Below are positions 1 through 7,864 of a stretch of 54,050 nt of DNA, piece after piece. The position numbers and the translations under genes are program-made. The notes beneath the pieces were generated by a model. It did no database searches. It saw nothing but the letters and a program-made list of their open reading frames with translations, and was not told where the DNA came from. Numbering within the stretch: the stretch's first letter is position 1; each line of letters begins with the position of its first letter. This stretch comes from Spirochaetota bacterium. GTDB lineage: Bacteria > Spirochaetota > UBA4802 > JAFGDQ01. Where the stretch lies: the NCBI GenBank assembly GCA_016932015.1, contig JAFGDQ010000029.1:1-54050 (forward strand). The letters are read 5' to 3'.

Positions 1-437
1 GGTCACCTCTTTCATCGGTCGTTTTGCCTTTTTTTATTTGTCCTTTTCTTCTCTCCTATAATAAAAAGTCAGTCAAAATGAGTAATTTATTTTTTCAAAA
101 TAATCAGTCCGCCTCAATTTATGGCAGTTTGCAGGAAAAAATGATAAATAATTTTTTGATTAGCCGAGACAGACGTTTCTTTAAACGGGTTGCAAGTAGC
201 CGGGGATTCTTTTTGAGAGTAAAGATAGAATAAAGCCGGGATCAATTTAATCCCGCTTTTATTCAGTTATCAATGAGTAAAAATCAAAACAAAATTTAAC
301 GCTGTCTGATGTTTAGCAAGTAATTTTATTAAAGCAGTGTATTTCTGAAAAGTCAATTTGATTTTTCAGAAGTTTTAAAAAATACATTTTAATGATAAAT
401 CAGTAAAATGGTAAGTTTGACAAGGAATAGTTAAATA
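1..437. other. Intergenic region at the window edge, no convincing gene
   Basis: This AT-rich stretch has no convincing gene. A 69-codon reading frame at 24-233 lacks a ribosome binding site and has a low-complexity composition, so I do not call it. Two hairpins are visible: 237-255 followed by TTTT, and perfect 9-bp arms TTCTGAAAA (343-351) and TTTTCAGAA (363-371) around an 11-nt loop. The upstream gene, if any, lies outside the window. Confidence 0.5.
237..260 (+). terminator. Rho-independent terminator-like hairpin
   Basis: Arms CGGGAT (237-242) and ATCCCG (250-255) form a 6-bp stem with a 7-nt loop. CTTTT follows at 256-260. The short U-tract makes it a modest terminator. It would end a + strand transcript coming from outside the window. 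Confidence 0.45.
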
Positions 438-827
438 TTAAGTGCGCTGATTAATTAAAAAGCGCAATAAAAAAACAAAAATAATAATGAATAAAGCTAT
501 TACAAGAGCAATTGACATGTATACCGGTTTTATTTTTATTTTATTTCCGGTAAACACTTTACAGCCCTCCGCAGTAACAGGATCCTTGCCGTTATAAAAG
601 ACGTTTTCAATATTTCCGAAGCGTTTATCAATGCCAAAGGCTTCGGGATTCAGGTATTCAAGGTCAATAAGTTCAAGTATGATAAGAAGATCCGGATCAT
701 CCGTAATATTCCTGCTTTCTTTTAATCTTTCCTTATAAAGACTGATCATACGCCTCATGACAGGAGCATATTTTTTTCTGTGATCCATCATTTTTCGTAA
801 TTCATCTTTGTAGTTGTTTTTTTTCAT
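438..827 (-). CDS. Hypothetical protein with a C-terminal membrane anchor
   Basis: I do not recognise this 129-residue protein. The first ~95 residues are charged and soluble; the N-terminus is rich in Lys/Arg and contains a DDPDLL segment. Residues ~100-125 form one strongly hydrophobic helix rich in Ile, Val, Leu and Phe, followed by a short RTstop tail. This is the layout of a tail-anchored or single-pass protein with its bulk in the cytoplasm. The ATG at 827 follows AAAAGG at about 7 nt, a fair ribosome binding site. It stands alone: the next same-strand gene starts 2 kb upstream and is separated from it by about 470 bp with no gene. No function can be assigned. Confidence 0.6.
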   Translation of the reverse strand: MKKNNYKDELRKMMDHRKKYAPVMRRMISLYKERLKESRNITDDPDLLIILELIDLEYLNPEAFGIDKRFGNIENVFYNGKDPVTAEGCKVFTGNKIKIKPVYMSIALVIALFIIIFVFLLRFLINQRT

Positions 828-1177
828 TATTGCCTTTTACGGGAAATACCCATCTAAAACAAGATATGCAACAAATTAAAAAATAGCAACATAAACCTGT
901 TAAGCAGGATGTATTTACAGGTGAAGATAATGATTTTTTATTTCTTTTTGCTGAAAATATAAAAGGGAACAGGCAACGGACAGTTTACTTCTGCATGAGG
1001 AATTACAGTCAGCTCAGACGGGTATGTTTATGTTGGAGACTGGCAGGTAAACATTACAAACCAGCCCATGAGAATTCAGAAATTAATGGCAAAGTAATAA
1101 AGCGCGGTAATTCAAGGCCGGAAAATATTCTCCGCAGCAGACAGGCTGTTTAAAAATTTGAAATATCACCACAAAGG

Positions 1178-1256
1178 ACACGAAGATCACGAAGTTTGAA
1201 ATGTATATTATCTAATATCATTTTTTATTTTTGTGAGTACTTTGTGATTTTCGTGT
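1178..1256. repeat. Imperfect inverted repeat in the 828-1294 intergenic gap
   Basis: The left arm 1178-1195 (ACACGAAGATCACGAAGT) and the right arm 1239-1256 pair at 16 of 18 positions across a 43-nt loop. The surrounding text (CACCACAAAGGACACGAAG) has the look of an intergenic repeat seen in many environmental genomes (recalled, not searched). Nothing else convincing was seen in the 828-1294 gap. It could act as a weak terminator-like structure for the gene ending at 1295, or be a remnant of a small non-coding repeat. Confidence 0.4.
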
Positions 1257-1294
1257 TAAAATTATTTTTCACACAGTCTCAGAGTCTGCGGGGA

Positions 1295-2884
1295 TTATTT
1301 ATTCCCGATATCCTGAACAAAAATATGCCACTTGGGCCTTTTGCAGCTTTTCATGAATTCCCTGGCAGAGGAAAATTCAGCTCTGTCTTTGAACTCATGC
1401 CCGTCCAGAAAAAATACCAGGTCGCTTTTCTGCTCAGGTGTTTTGTATTCATCCGTAAACTGCTTAACAATATCGTTTGCAGGAAGAACCGGTCGGCCCA
1501 GCATCTTTTTCAGTTTGAAATTCATTCCTTTATATTCACGGGTCGGCTCATACGAGCGGAATACTATTTCAGTACACACAATGCTTGATTCTGTGTTGAA
1601 ATCAAAATTGAAGTCGTACGGTTTATTATGATAGGAGAACGCTCTCAATACTGCCCTTGCTTTTTCAATATTTGAAAGTCGCGGCCTTAGTACTGCAAGA
1701 GAATCGCATGATGCAGAGTGTTCGAAAGTTGTAAAAACCACGCCTTCGCTCATAGCTTCGATAATACGGTAAGGATGGCCTTCCTCCGGTATAGTACTGA
1801 ACTCTTTGTATGCGGAAGGGAATTTGTTTTTCAGCAGCTCTTCAAAATCACCGGTATTTTCTCCCTGCAGCCTGACCCAGTCTTCCATTTCAGGTGAGTT
1901 AAAATAATTTTTTCTTTCTTCCGCTGTGCCAATGTATAATGCAGCGTGAGGCCAGTAACCGGGAAGGCCTATATTGGAAAGATACCATTCGCGCCTTTCA
2001 AGAAGTATATCGCCGGGTTCCATCTGGTCAATTATGGAATTAAGCTGTTTGTCCGAAATAAGGCTGCTTTTAAGGCGCTTGATTTTTGTGTCGCCCATCC
2101 ATTCAGCAACACCGCTCTGTACAGGAAAAAAGAAGCTGGTAGTGTTTTCCTTTAAAATACTGACTGCATTGGCAGCTGTCATTGTGATTCCTTTTCCCTT
2201 GCCGAATTCCCATATTCTTTTTGCATCGGAGTGGAATGGTTCTTCAGGTTTAGCTTTGTCCCCGGTAATGTAAACCTGCATCTGGAATTCCATTGCCGCA
2301 AAATGTGCTGCAGTAAGCGCGTTAAGATAACGGAATTTAAAATTGGAATATGAATTTTCGCCTAAACCTGTTTCAGGAGAGGTTTCATTGAGTACTGTTG
2401 CAAAAGCAGGATCATTCTCCGTAATTTTAAGAAATTCAAGGGCATACCGGTACTGTGCAGCAAAAGAGGAATAATAGCAGTTAAAAGAACCGTACTTGTC
2501 TTCCCTGTCCCAGGACTTCAGGTATTCGCCATGATATATTCTGACCGATTCAAGCGCCATTAAATAATCGAGCATGGATTTCCATGTATTCTGTATTATT
2601 TCGCCTTCTTCCCTTGTAAAAGGCATTCCTTTATTCTTATGCCTGCTGAATATGCCTTTTTCGGAATTCATGTAATCGATAACGCGCTTTAAACCGCTTC
2701 GGCAATGTAATATATAAAGCTGGTCGGACTTTATCTTTTGATCGAGCTCTTCAGCAGATAGTTTTGAAAGTGAATTTAAAGTCCTGCCGGCATCCGGATC
2801 TGTCGGTGAACCGGACATGGCCGGTATTAATAATACCGGCAGAAGTAAGAGTGTTATTTTTTGAAAGAATGATTTCATTTTCAT
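1295..2884 (-). CDS. Secreted YiiX/YebB-like permuted papain-fold cysteine hydrolase
   Basis: This is a 529-residue protein with an N-terminal signal sequence (Lys-rich start, Leu-rich core to about residue 23). The C-terminal half carries the permuted NlpC/P60-like (YiiX, peptidase C92) signature: a GDILL segment at 291-295, a histidine in PHAALYIG (H313), a glutamate in RIIEAM (E376) and the catalytic-type cysteine in SSIVCTE (C437). In this fold the His-containing strand precedes the Cys helix. The first ~250 residues are a helical, family-specific extension of unknown role. Substrates of the family are amide bonds of peptidoglycan or lipid-like molecules; the exact one cannot be told here. 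The start is uncertain: no Shine-Dalgarno precedes ATG 2884, and a second ATG lies at 2878. A promoter sits immediately upstream, so the message may be nearly leaderless. Confidence 0.75.
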   Translation of the reverse strand: MKMKSFFQKITLLLLPVLLIPAMSGSPTDPDAGRTLNSLSKLSAEELDQKIKSDQLYILHCRSGLKRVIDYMNSEKGIFSRHKNKGMPFTREEGEIIQNTWKSMLDYLMALESVRIYHGEYLKSWDREDKYGSFNCYYSSFAAQYRYALEFLKITENDPAFATVLNETSPETGLGENSYSNFKFRYLNALTAAHFAAMEFQMQVYITGDKAKPEEPFHSDAKRIWEFGKGKGITMTAANAVSILKENTTSFFFPVQSGVAEWMGDTKIKRLKSSLISDKQLNSIIDQMEPGDILLERREWYLSNIGLPGYWPHAALYIGTAEERKNYFNSPEMEDWVRLQGENTGDFEELLKNKFPSAYKEFSTIPEEGHPYRIIEAMSEGVVFTTFEHSASCDSLAVLRPRLSNIEKARAVLRAFSYHNKPYDFNFDFNTESSIVCTEIVFRSYEPTREYKGMNFKLKKMLGRPVLPANDIVKQFTDEYKTPEQKSDLVFFLDGHEFKDRAEFSSAREFMKSCKRPKWHIFVQDIGNK

Positions 2885-2894
2885 AATGTTTGAA

Positions 2895-2924
2895 AATATC
2901 CCATAAAAATATCCAAAAAGTCAA
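2895..2924 (-). promoter_or_regulatory. Sigma-70-like promoter for the YiiX-like gene
   Basis: Read on the - strand, TTGACT (2924-2919) and GATATT (2900-2895) are separated by 18 nt. The -10 box lies only 10 nt from the annotated ATG at 2884, which implies a very short 5' leader. TTGACT-type -35 boxes recur before other - strand genes in this window. Confidence 0.4.
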
Positions 2925-3081
2925 TAAAATTATTCTCCTATTATTATTCTCATTTCAAGCAATTGCGGCGTATGAGATGCGCAGCTTCTGAAAATTTCTT
3001 ACATTATCTCCATAAAACAGGGAATTTATATCCCTTAAAAAACTGAAACCGGAAGGCGGTTTCAGAGTAAGGAGAAAAAAA

Positions 3082-5100
3082 ATGAAAAAAATATTCAGCT
3101 TAAGGTTTTTTAAAAGAATTCTGTTTTCCGTAATGATCATATGCATGGCTGCTTCCGGAAATGTATGGGCAGCAGGCACACTCACCCCGACAGGCTCTTA
3201 TGACAGTCCTGTACAGATTATGGACCATTCGGTAAATGTTACCATAAACAACGGGTTTGCCATTACAAGGGTAACACAGACTTTCTTTAACCCTAATGAC
3301 CGCGATCTTGAGGCGATCTATTCATTCCCTCTGCCTAAAAGCGCGAGCCTTTCGGAAGTTACTATTACAATCGGGGAGAAAATAATTGAGGGCGAAGTTG
3401 TTGAGAAAGATAAAGCAAAGAAGGTATATGAAGAGGAACGCGACAAGGGCAATGAGTCAGGTATGGCTGAGAAGAACAGTTACCAGGATTTCAGGTTCTA
3501 CGTTTCCCCGGTAAAGGCCAATGACAAGGCAGTTATAACCTTTGTGTATTACCAGCCCCTTGAAATTGATACAGGCATGGGAAGATATGTGTACCCTCTG
3601 GAAGCAGGCGGAACAGATGATGCTGCTGAGCGTTTCTGGACGTCGAACAGCAAGGTTGAAGGCATGTTCTCTATTGAGGTGGATATGAAATCGGCTTTCC
3701 CGGTAAGATCCGTACGCGCTCCGGGATTTAATCCTGTTACATCTGCTGACAATATTGCAAACGGAGAATACAAAGCCCGTTATGAATCACCGCAGGGAAG
3801 CCTGAACAGGGATTTTGTGTTCTATTATAAACTGCAGGATAATCTTCCGGGACGTGTTGAGGTAATTCCGTATAAAGCATCAAAAAACAAACCGGGAAGC
3901 TTCATGATGGTCATTACTCCCGGGCTTGATTTGAAACCTCTCACAAACGGTGCGGATTATATTTTCGTTCTTGATAAATCAGGAAGCATGGACGGTAAAA
4001 TTCAGACACTTGCGAAGGGTGTAATACAGTCGCTTGGCAAAATGAGGCCTGAAGACAGGTTCCGCATAATCACGTTTGATACGAACGCGAGAGAAATAAC
4101 AAAACACTGGATATCTGCTACAAGAGAGAATGTGGAGGACTGGTCTAACAGGATTATGAATATTCATGCTGACGGATCAACCAACCTTTATGACGCTCTT
4201 GATCTGTGCCTTGAAGACATTAAGAATGATGACAGAGCAACAAGTGTAATACTTGTAACAGACGGAGTAACAAACACGGGAATGGTCGACCCGAAGGAAT
4301 TTCACAAGCTTCTGCAAAAGTATGACATTCGAATATTCGGCTTCCTTATGGGAAACAGCGCAAACTGGCCTCTTATCCGCGTGATCTGCGAAACAAGCGG
4401 AGGTTTTTATGCGGGCGTTTCAAACAGCGATGACATTATCGGCCAGATTCTTAAAGCTAAGAACAAGATCACTCATGAATGTCTGCATCATACTACATGG
4501 AAAATATCAGGGGTGAAAGTATATGATAATACTGATCAGAACCTGAAAAAAGTATATCACGGGCAGCAGCTTGTTCTTTTCGGAAGATATGACAAGGCAG
4601 GCAGGGCAACCTTAACCATTAACGCGCGGCTTACAGGACAGGACAAAACATATACTACAACATTTGATTTTCCGGAAACTGACACGGACAACCCGGAAAT
4701 TGAAAGGCTGTGGGCGCTTAACCAGGTTGAGCAGACAGAGCTTCTCATGAACACAGGACAGATCAATCCTGAAACAGGGCAGGGACGCATAAGAAAACTT
4801 GGACTTGAGAACCAGCTTGTAACTGACGAGACTTCCATGCTTGTTTTAAGCGACGAGTCATTTAAGGAGCACGGAATCAAGCGAAACAATAAAGCACGCC
4901 TTGCACTTGAACACAAGGCACAGGCAAAGCGTACATCACAGCCTGCTAAAAACTACAGGGTGGACCGCTCAAAACCCGCGTTCAATTTTAAAGTCCCGTC
5001 CTTTGGCGGAGGAGGCGGAGGCGCAGTTGACCCTATGGGGCTTCTGATTGCTATCGGCCTTGGAATATCCGCACTGGCCGGATACAGGAGGAGAAGATAG
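3082..5100 (+). CDS. VIT and von Willebrand A domain surface protein with GlyGly-CTERM-like tail
   Basis: This is a 672-residue exported protein. Residues 1-31 form a signal peptide (basic start, hydrophobic core, AWA-A-like end near 29-31). Residues ~40-160 are a VIT (inter-alpha-trypsin) domain. Residues ~291-450 are a VWA domain with an intact MIDAS: DKSGS (D298, S300, S302), T367 in GSTNLYDAL and D394 in LVTDG. The C-terminus has six glycines, then a hydrophobic helix and a final RRRR, the three-part form of GlyGly-CTERM sorting signals. Such tails are known rhombosortase substrates, and a rhombosortase-like gene lies at 7210. VIT-VWA proteins bind ligands through metal-dependent adhesion; the ligand is unknown here. 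AAGGAG lies just upstream of the ATG. The protein is probably anchored and then trimmed at the cell envelope. Confidence 0.88.
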   Translation: MKKIFSLRFFKRILFSVMIICMAASGNVWAAGTLTPTGSYDSPVQIMDHSVNVTINNGFAITRVTQTFFNPNDRDLEAIYSFPLPKSASLSEVTITIGEKIIEGEVVEKDKAKKVYEEERDKGNESGMAEKNSYQDFRFYVSPVKANDKAVITFVYYQPLEIDTGMGRYVYPLEAGGTDDAAERFWTSNSKVEGMFSIEVDMKSAFPVRSVRAPGFNPVTSADNIANGEYKARYESPQGSLNRDFVFYYKLQDNLPGRVEVIPYKASKNKPGSFMMVITPGLDLKPLTNGADYIFVLDKSGSMDGKIQTLAKGVIQSLGKMRPEDRFRIITFDTNAREITKHWISATRENVEDWSNRIMNIHADGSTNLYDALDLCLEDIKNDDRATSVILVTDGVTNTGMVDPKEFHKLLQKYDIRIFGFLMGNSANWPLIRVICETSGGFYAGVSNSDDIIGQILKAKNKITHECLHHTTWKISGVKVYDNTDQNLKKVYHGQQLVLFGRYDKAGRATLTINARLTGQDKTYTTTFDFPETDTDNPEIERLWALNQVEQTELLMNTGQINPETGQGRIRKLGLENQLVTDETSMLVLSDESFKEHGIKRNNKARLALEHKAQAKRTSQPAKNYRVDRSKPAFNFKVPSFGGGGGGAVDPMGLLIAIGLGISALAGYRRRR

Positions 5101-5541
5101 AGGAGTATTATCCTTCGTCATTCTTACCTTTTCCGGCGTTGTTCTTACCCGGGTAATGATGATTATTACATGGGTAAGAATCATCATGGGATATGTCTGG
5201 AAACAGATTACCCGGGTATGCGTAATGCGAACCCGGGTAATTATTATGCTGACCATGGTTGGCGCGGCTGTGACCATAGTTGCCGTTATTATTACGAAGG
5301 TCTGGACAATTCTTACATAAGTCATGAAGGTTGTGACTATGGTCAGAATGGTGCTTTGGAGGTTTTTTATGCTGTTTTTGATTATTTTGGCCGTAAAATT
5401 GTCTTAATTCAGGGTAAAAATGTATGAAATTTTTATCGTCTCTATCACTGCGAAATATTTTTAAATGCGAAGTGTTCTGTTATCCCGATGTTTTATGATA
5501 TGTTAATGTGAATTTTATCGAATACGTAATAATATTATATA
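5101..5541. other. Low-complexity intergenic region with TTACCCGGGTAA palindromes
   Basis: No gene can be supported. The palindrome TTACCCGGGTAA occurs at 5145-5156, with near copies at 5208-5218 and 5231-5240 and a degenerate copy near 5166. Because the core is palindromic, both strands translate to Tyr-Pro-Gly-Asn/His-rich text. On the - strand an open frame rich in N, H, Y and G ends at about 5099 but has no ATG, GTG or TTG start. On the + strand a frame in phase with the VIT-VWA gene stays open after its TAG until 5427. Either could be the remains of a repetitive protein gene. Confidence 0.35.
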
Positions 5542-5575
5542 CAACAGAGACGCACAACGCGGTACATCTCTGTTG
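5542..5575 (-). terminator. Hairpin downstream of the membrane protein gene
   Basis: Perfect 9-bp arms CAACAGAGA (5542-5550) and TCTCTGTTG (5567-5575) enclose a 16-nt loop. On the - strand this hairpin begins about 15 nt after the stop of the gene ending at 5591 and is followed by an AT-rich run rather than a clean U-tract. It is probably a transcription end point. Confidence 0.45.
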
Positions 5576-5590
5576 AAAGCAAACTTCTGA

Positions 5591-6811
5591 TCAGGCTTTA
5601 ATTTTTCTTACGAGAGGCCATTTATCAAAGAAAGCGTTGAAGTAGAGTACTGCCATGAGGAAAGCAAACTGACCTGCAAGAATTCCCATTACCGGCCAGC
5701 CGAATTCGGTATTGCCGCCGAACGGAAGCATTTTAAATGTCTTCAGCCAGATAATTCCAAGGAACATGCCAAGCACAATCCATATCGCTATGCGTATCAG
5801 CACCCTCGCTGCCTGGTTCGGTACCATATCCGCTTTCGGGAAGTCATCAAACAGATGATGCCACATAAGCATTGCAACAATGCAGCTGAGTATCAGCGAT
5901 GCAACGGCAAGATCAACAGGCATTCCGGGGAGAAGATCGAATGCTGCAACAAAGGGCCTCAGAACAGCCCTTGCAAGGAAGCCGAATACGAAAGCCAGCA
6001 CCAGACCTGAAAGCCCCATCAAGGGTTGTTTTTTTGCAAAAAGCTTTATAGGGTACAATTCGCCGCCTTCAGCGGGAATAAGCAGGAAGAATATAAATCC
6101 CTGACACCATGCAACAAAAGTAGCCCATGATCCCATAGGCTGGGAAACAATTATATGTTCGCCGATCGAAAGTTTCATAAAACTTGGGATTCTTGTTGCA
6201 AACCATACAAGGAGAGCTGCAACAGTAGCGCTCATGAAAACACCGAACCCGTCCCATGGAGCCTTTATGTTTCCGGCAAACGGGAATTTCTGGAAAAGCG
6301 ATACAAAAGGAATCTGCACCATAATAACAGTGAGAGCATAGAAATTACTTGCTTCCCATCCTTCTATGGCAAGATGAATTTCTTCGACAGTCTGCGGGTT
6401 GAAAAGGGTGCTTAAACTGAAAGGTTTCCACCATATACCTAAAAAGCCGACAATAACAAGGAAACCGATTGTGCCGGAAATAAGACCGACAGCGCTGTAC
6501 CATAGTCCGGCCCATGGCTGGCGTTCGGTCCAGCGGGTTTTACCATATGTTCCGAATATCAGTGTTTGCCATATCCATGCATTAATAACAAGCCAAAAGA
6601 ATGATGCTTCGGCAATAACGCTTATGTATTTGGCTGCTGTTTTAGCATCCACAAGCTGAAGCGCATGCCCTCCCATCGCTCCGGCAATTGCCTTTGCGGC
6701 TGTTCCCCAGATGGGCCAGTAAACACATGTAGCAATAAAACATAGAACTGTGGCACAGATGCCCGTGATGATAAGACTCTGAAATTGCCGTTTTACGACA
6801 AGTTGACTCAT
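5591..6811 (-). CDS. Polytopic inner-membrane protein of unknown function
   Basis: This 406-residue, very hydrophobic protein has about ten predicted membrane helices spread over its length and short charged loops. I do not recognise a family with confidence. It lacks the signature motifs of MFS, ABC or ion-coupled symporters that I can read. Notable loop elements are an Arg/Trp-rich cytoplasmic-looking segment near 90-100 (TRWTERQPW), an AEGGELYP segment in the middle, and an MLMWHHLFDDFP segment late in the chain whose paired histidines could bind metal or cofactor. The ATG at 6811 is preceded by GGA in a weak Shine-Dalgarno context. A perfect TTGACA sits at 6937-6932 on the - strand, but its -10 partner is poor. 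The gene appears monocistronic and is followed by a hairpin at 5542-5575. A permease role is only an inference. Confidence 0.65.
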   Translation of the reverse strand: MSQLVVKRQFQSLIITGICATVLCFIATCVYWPIWGTAAKAIAGAMGGHALQLVDAKTAAKYISVIAEASFFWLVINAWIWQTLIFGTYGKTRWTERQPWAGLWYSAVGLISGTIGFLVIVGFLGIWWKPFSLSTLFNPQTVEEIHLAIEGWEASNFYALTVIMVQIPFVSLFQKFPFAGNIKAPWDGFGVFMSATVAALLVWFATRIPSFMKLSIGEHIIVSQPMGSWATFVAWCQGFIFFLLIPAEGGELYPIKLFAKKQPLMGLSGLVLAFVFGFLARAVLRPFVAAFDLLPGMPVDLAVASLILSCIVAMLMWHHLFDDFPKADMVPNQAARVLIRIAIWIVLGMFLGIIWLKTFKMLPFGGNTEFGWPVMGILAGQFAFLMAVLYFNAFFDKWPLVRKIKA

Positions 6812-7060
6812 GTTAATCCTCCAGATAATTTTTTAAGCAGAAATAGTGGGACTATTTGCGGATAAAGGTGAAGAATTAAATACGGCCCCGTTTGATTAAA
6901 TGAGTTACTAAAAGCAAGAATTTGGACGCAATGTCAACCTGTTTTACATGCTGTCTTAAAAATAAATATGTCATTTTTTTGCAAAATGGGGAAAAGAAAT
7001 GAGGGCGTTTTTCATGTTGACAAATCGTGAGAATGAGAGAGGTTAACAGATTCGCATTGA

Positions 7061-7219
7061 ATGCAAACTTTTACTGAAGTACTCGGAAACAGCAAAAATG
7101 GGCCTAAAGAAAATGTGAAGCATACAGCTGTCAATATTTCTTCCGAAGAAGCAGCTGAACGATTAGAAATCCAGATACAATCCATTTTCAATCTCTCCGG
7201 GGAGAAAAGATGCCGGTAA
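7061..7219 (+). CDS. Small 52-residue protein overlapping the rhombosortase-like gene
   Basis: An ATG frame of 52 codons ends in TAA at 7217-7219, overlapping the next gene's start (7210) by 10 nt. The protein begins MQTFTEVLGN, is polar and mildly basic, and its middle (SSEEAAERLEIQIQSIF) looks like an amphipathic helix. It has no signal peptide or membrane segment. Support for it is the tight overlap, which would allow translational coupling, and the lack of any other gene in the 398-bp gap. Against it, no ribosome binding site lies at a proper distance: GAGAGAGG is about 20 nt upstream. The remaining part of the gap (6812-7060) holds only the TTGACA element of the opposite gene. I could not assign a function, and it may be spurious. 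Confidence 0.35.
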   Translation: MQTFTEVLGNSKNGPKENVKHTAVNISSEEAAERLEIQIQSIFNLSGEKRCR

Positions 7220-7845
7220 CAGCAAAACTATATAAGTCAGTTTTAAAACCATGGATCGCAGCACCCCTGCTGATTTCACTAATCTGCATACTGCTGCAGT
7301 GCTTTCCGGATTCAGGAGCTTTTCTGGAATACAGCAGACCGGTGATTGAATCCGGCGAAGTGTGGAGAATTTTTACAGGGCACTTTGTGCACTGGTCATG
7401 GAATCATGTTTTCTGGGATGTTATGACTTTTTTTGTTACAGGCATTATTGTTTACAAAAGCAGGGCTTTAAGTTTCTGGCTTCTTATCTTTGTTACATGT
7501 ATAGCTGTCTCAGCCGGTTTGTTGTTTTTACATCCTGATCTTAAAGCGTACCGCGGGATATCCGGCATTGATCTTGCTTTTTTCAGTTACGCGGCCCTGT
7601 TCCTGATACGCTGCTTTTACAGGAAAGACAGAATTTTAAGCATTACTGGAATGATCGCGTTTGCTGCAATGATAGTAAAAATAATCTACGAAACTGCTAC
7701 AGGTTCAGCCGTATTCGTGAACACGTCCGGTTACAGGCTTATTCCGTTATCGCACGCAATAGGCGCGGCAGCAGGATTTGCTGTATGGCTTTTTATTGAT
7801 GCGGGGATTGCTGGCGACAGGGCGGGAGCAGGGAAAACCGGATAA
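7210..7845 (+). CDS. Rhomboid-family serine protease, rhombosortase-like
   Basis: This 211-residue multi-pass membrane protein has the short rhomboid core. Landmarks are WRIFTGHFVHWSWNH (52-66), matching the conserved W-R-x-x-T-x-x-F-x-H region; the catalytic serine in GISG (S118); and the catalytic histidine in SHAIGA (H182), giving a Ser-His dyad inside the membrane. Its compact size and the TGHFVHWSWNH form are those of the rhombosortase branch, which cleaves GlyGly-CTERM tails of surface proteins. A protein with exactly such a tail is encoded at 3082-5100, separated only by one membrane protein gene on the other strand. GGGGAG precedes the ATG by about 5 nt, so this start is good. The gene converges with the AraC gene (7865), leaving 19 nt between them. 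The alternative is an ordinary GlpG-like rhomboid, but the protein is too short and lacks the cytosolic domain. Confidence 0.78.
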   Translation: MPVTAKLYKSVLKPWIAAPLLISLICILLQCFPDSGAFLEYSRPVIESGEVWRIFTGHFVHWSWNHVFWDVMTFFVTGIIVYKSRALSFWLLIFVTCIAVSAGLLFLHPDLKAYRGISGIDLAFFSYAALFLIRCFYRKDRILSITGMIAFAAMIVKIIYETATGSAVFVNTSGYRLIPLSHAIGAAAGFAVWLFIDAGIAGDRAGAGKTG

Positions 7846-7864
7846 ACATGGCCGGGTGTTTGAC

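Noticed and set aside
24..233. 69-codon + strand frame at the window start
   Set aside because: No ribosome binding site, low-complexity composition and no recognisable domain.
5101..5427. Stop-codon readthrough extending the VIT-VWA protein
   Set aside because: The gene already ends in a complete GlyGly-CTERM-like tail, which must be C-terminal to work.
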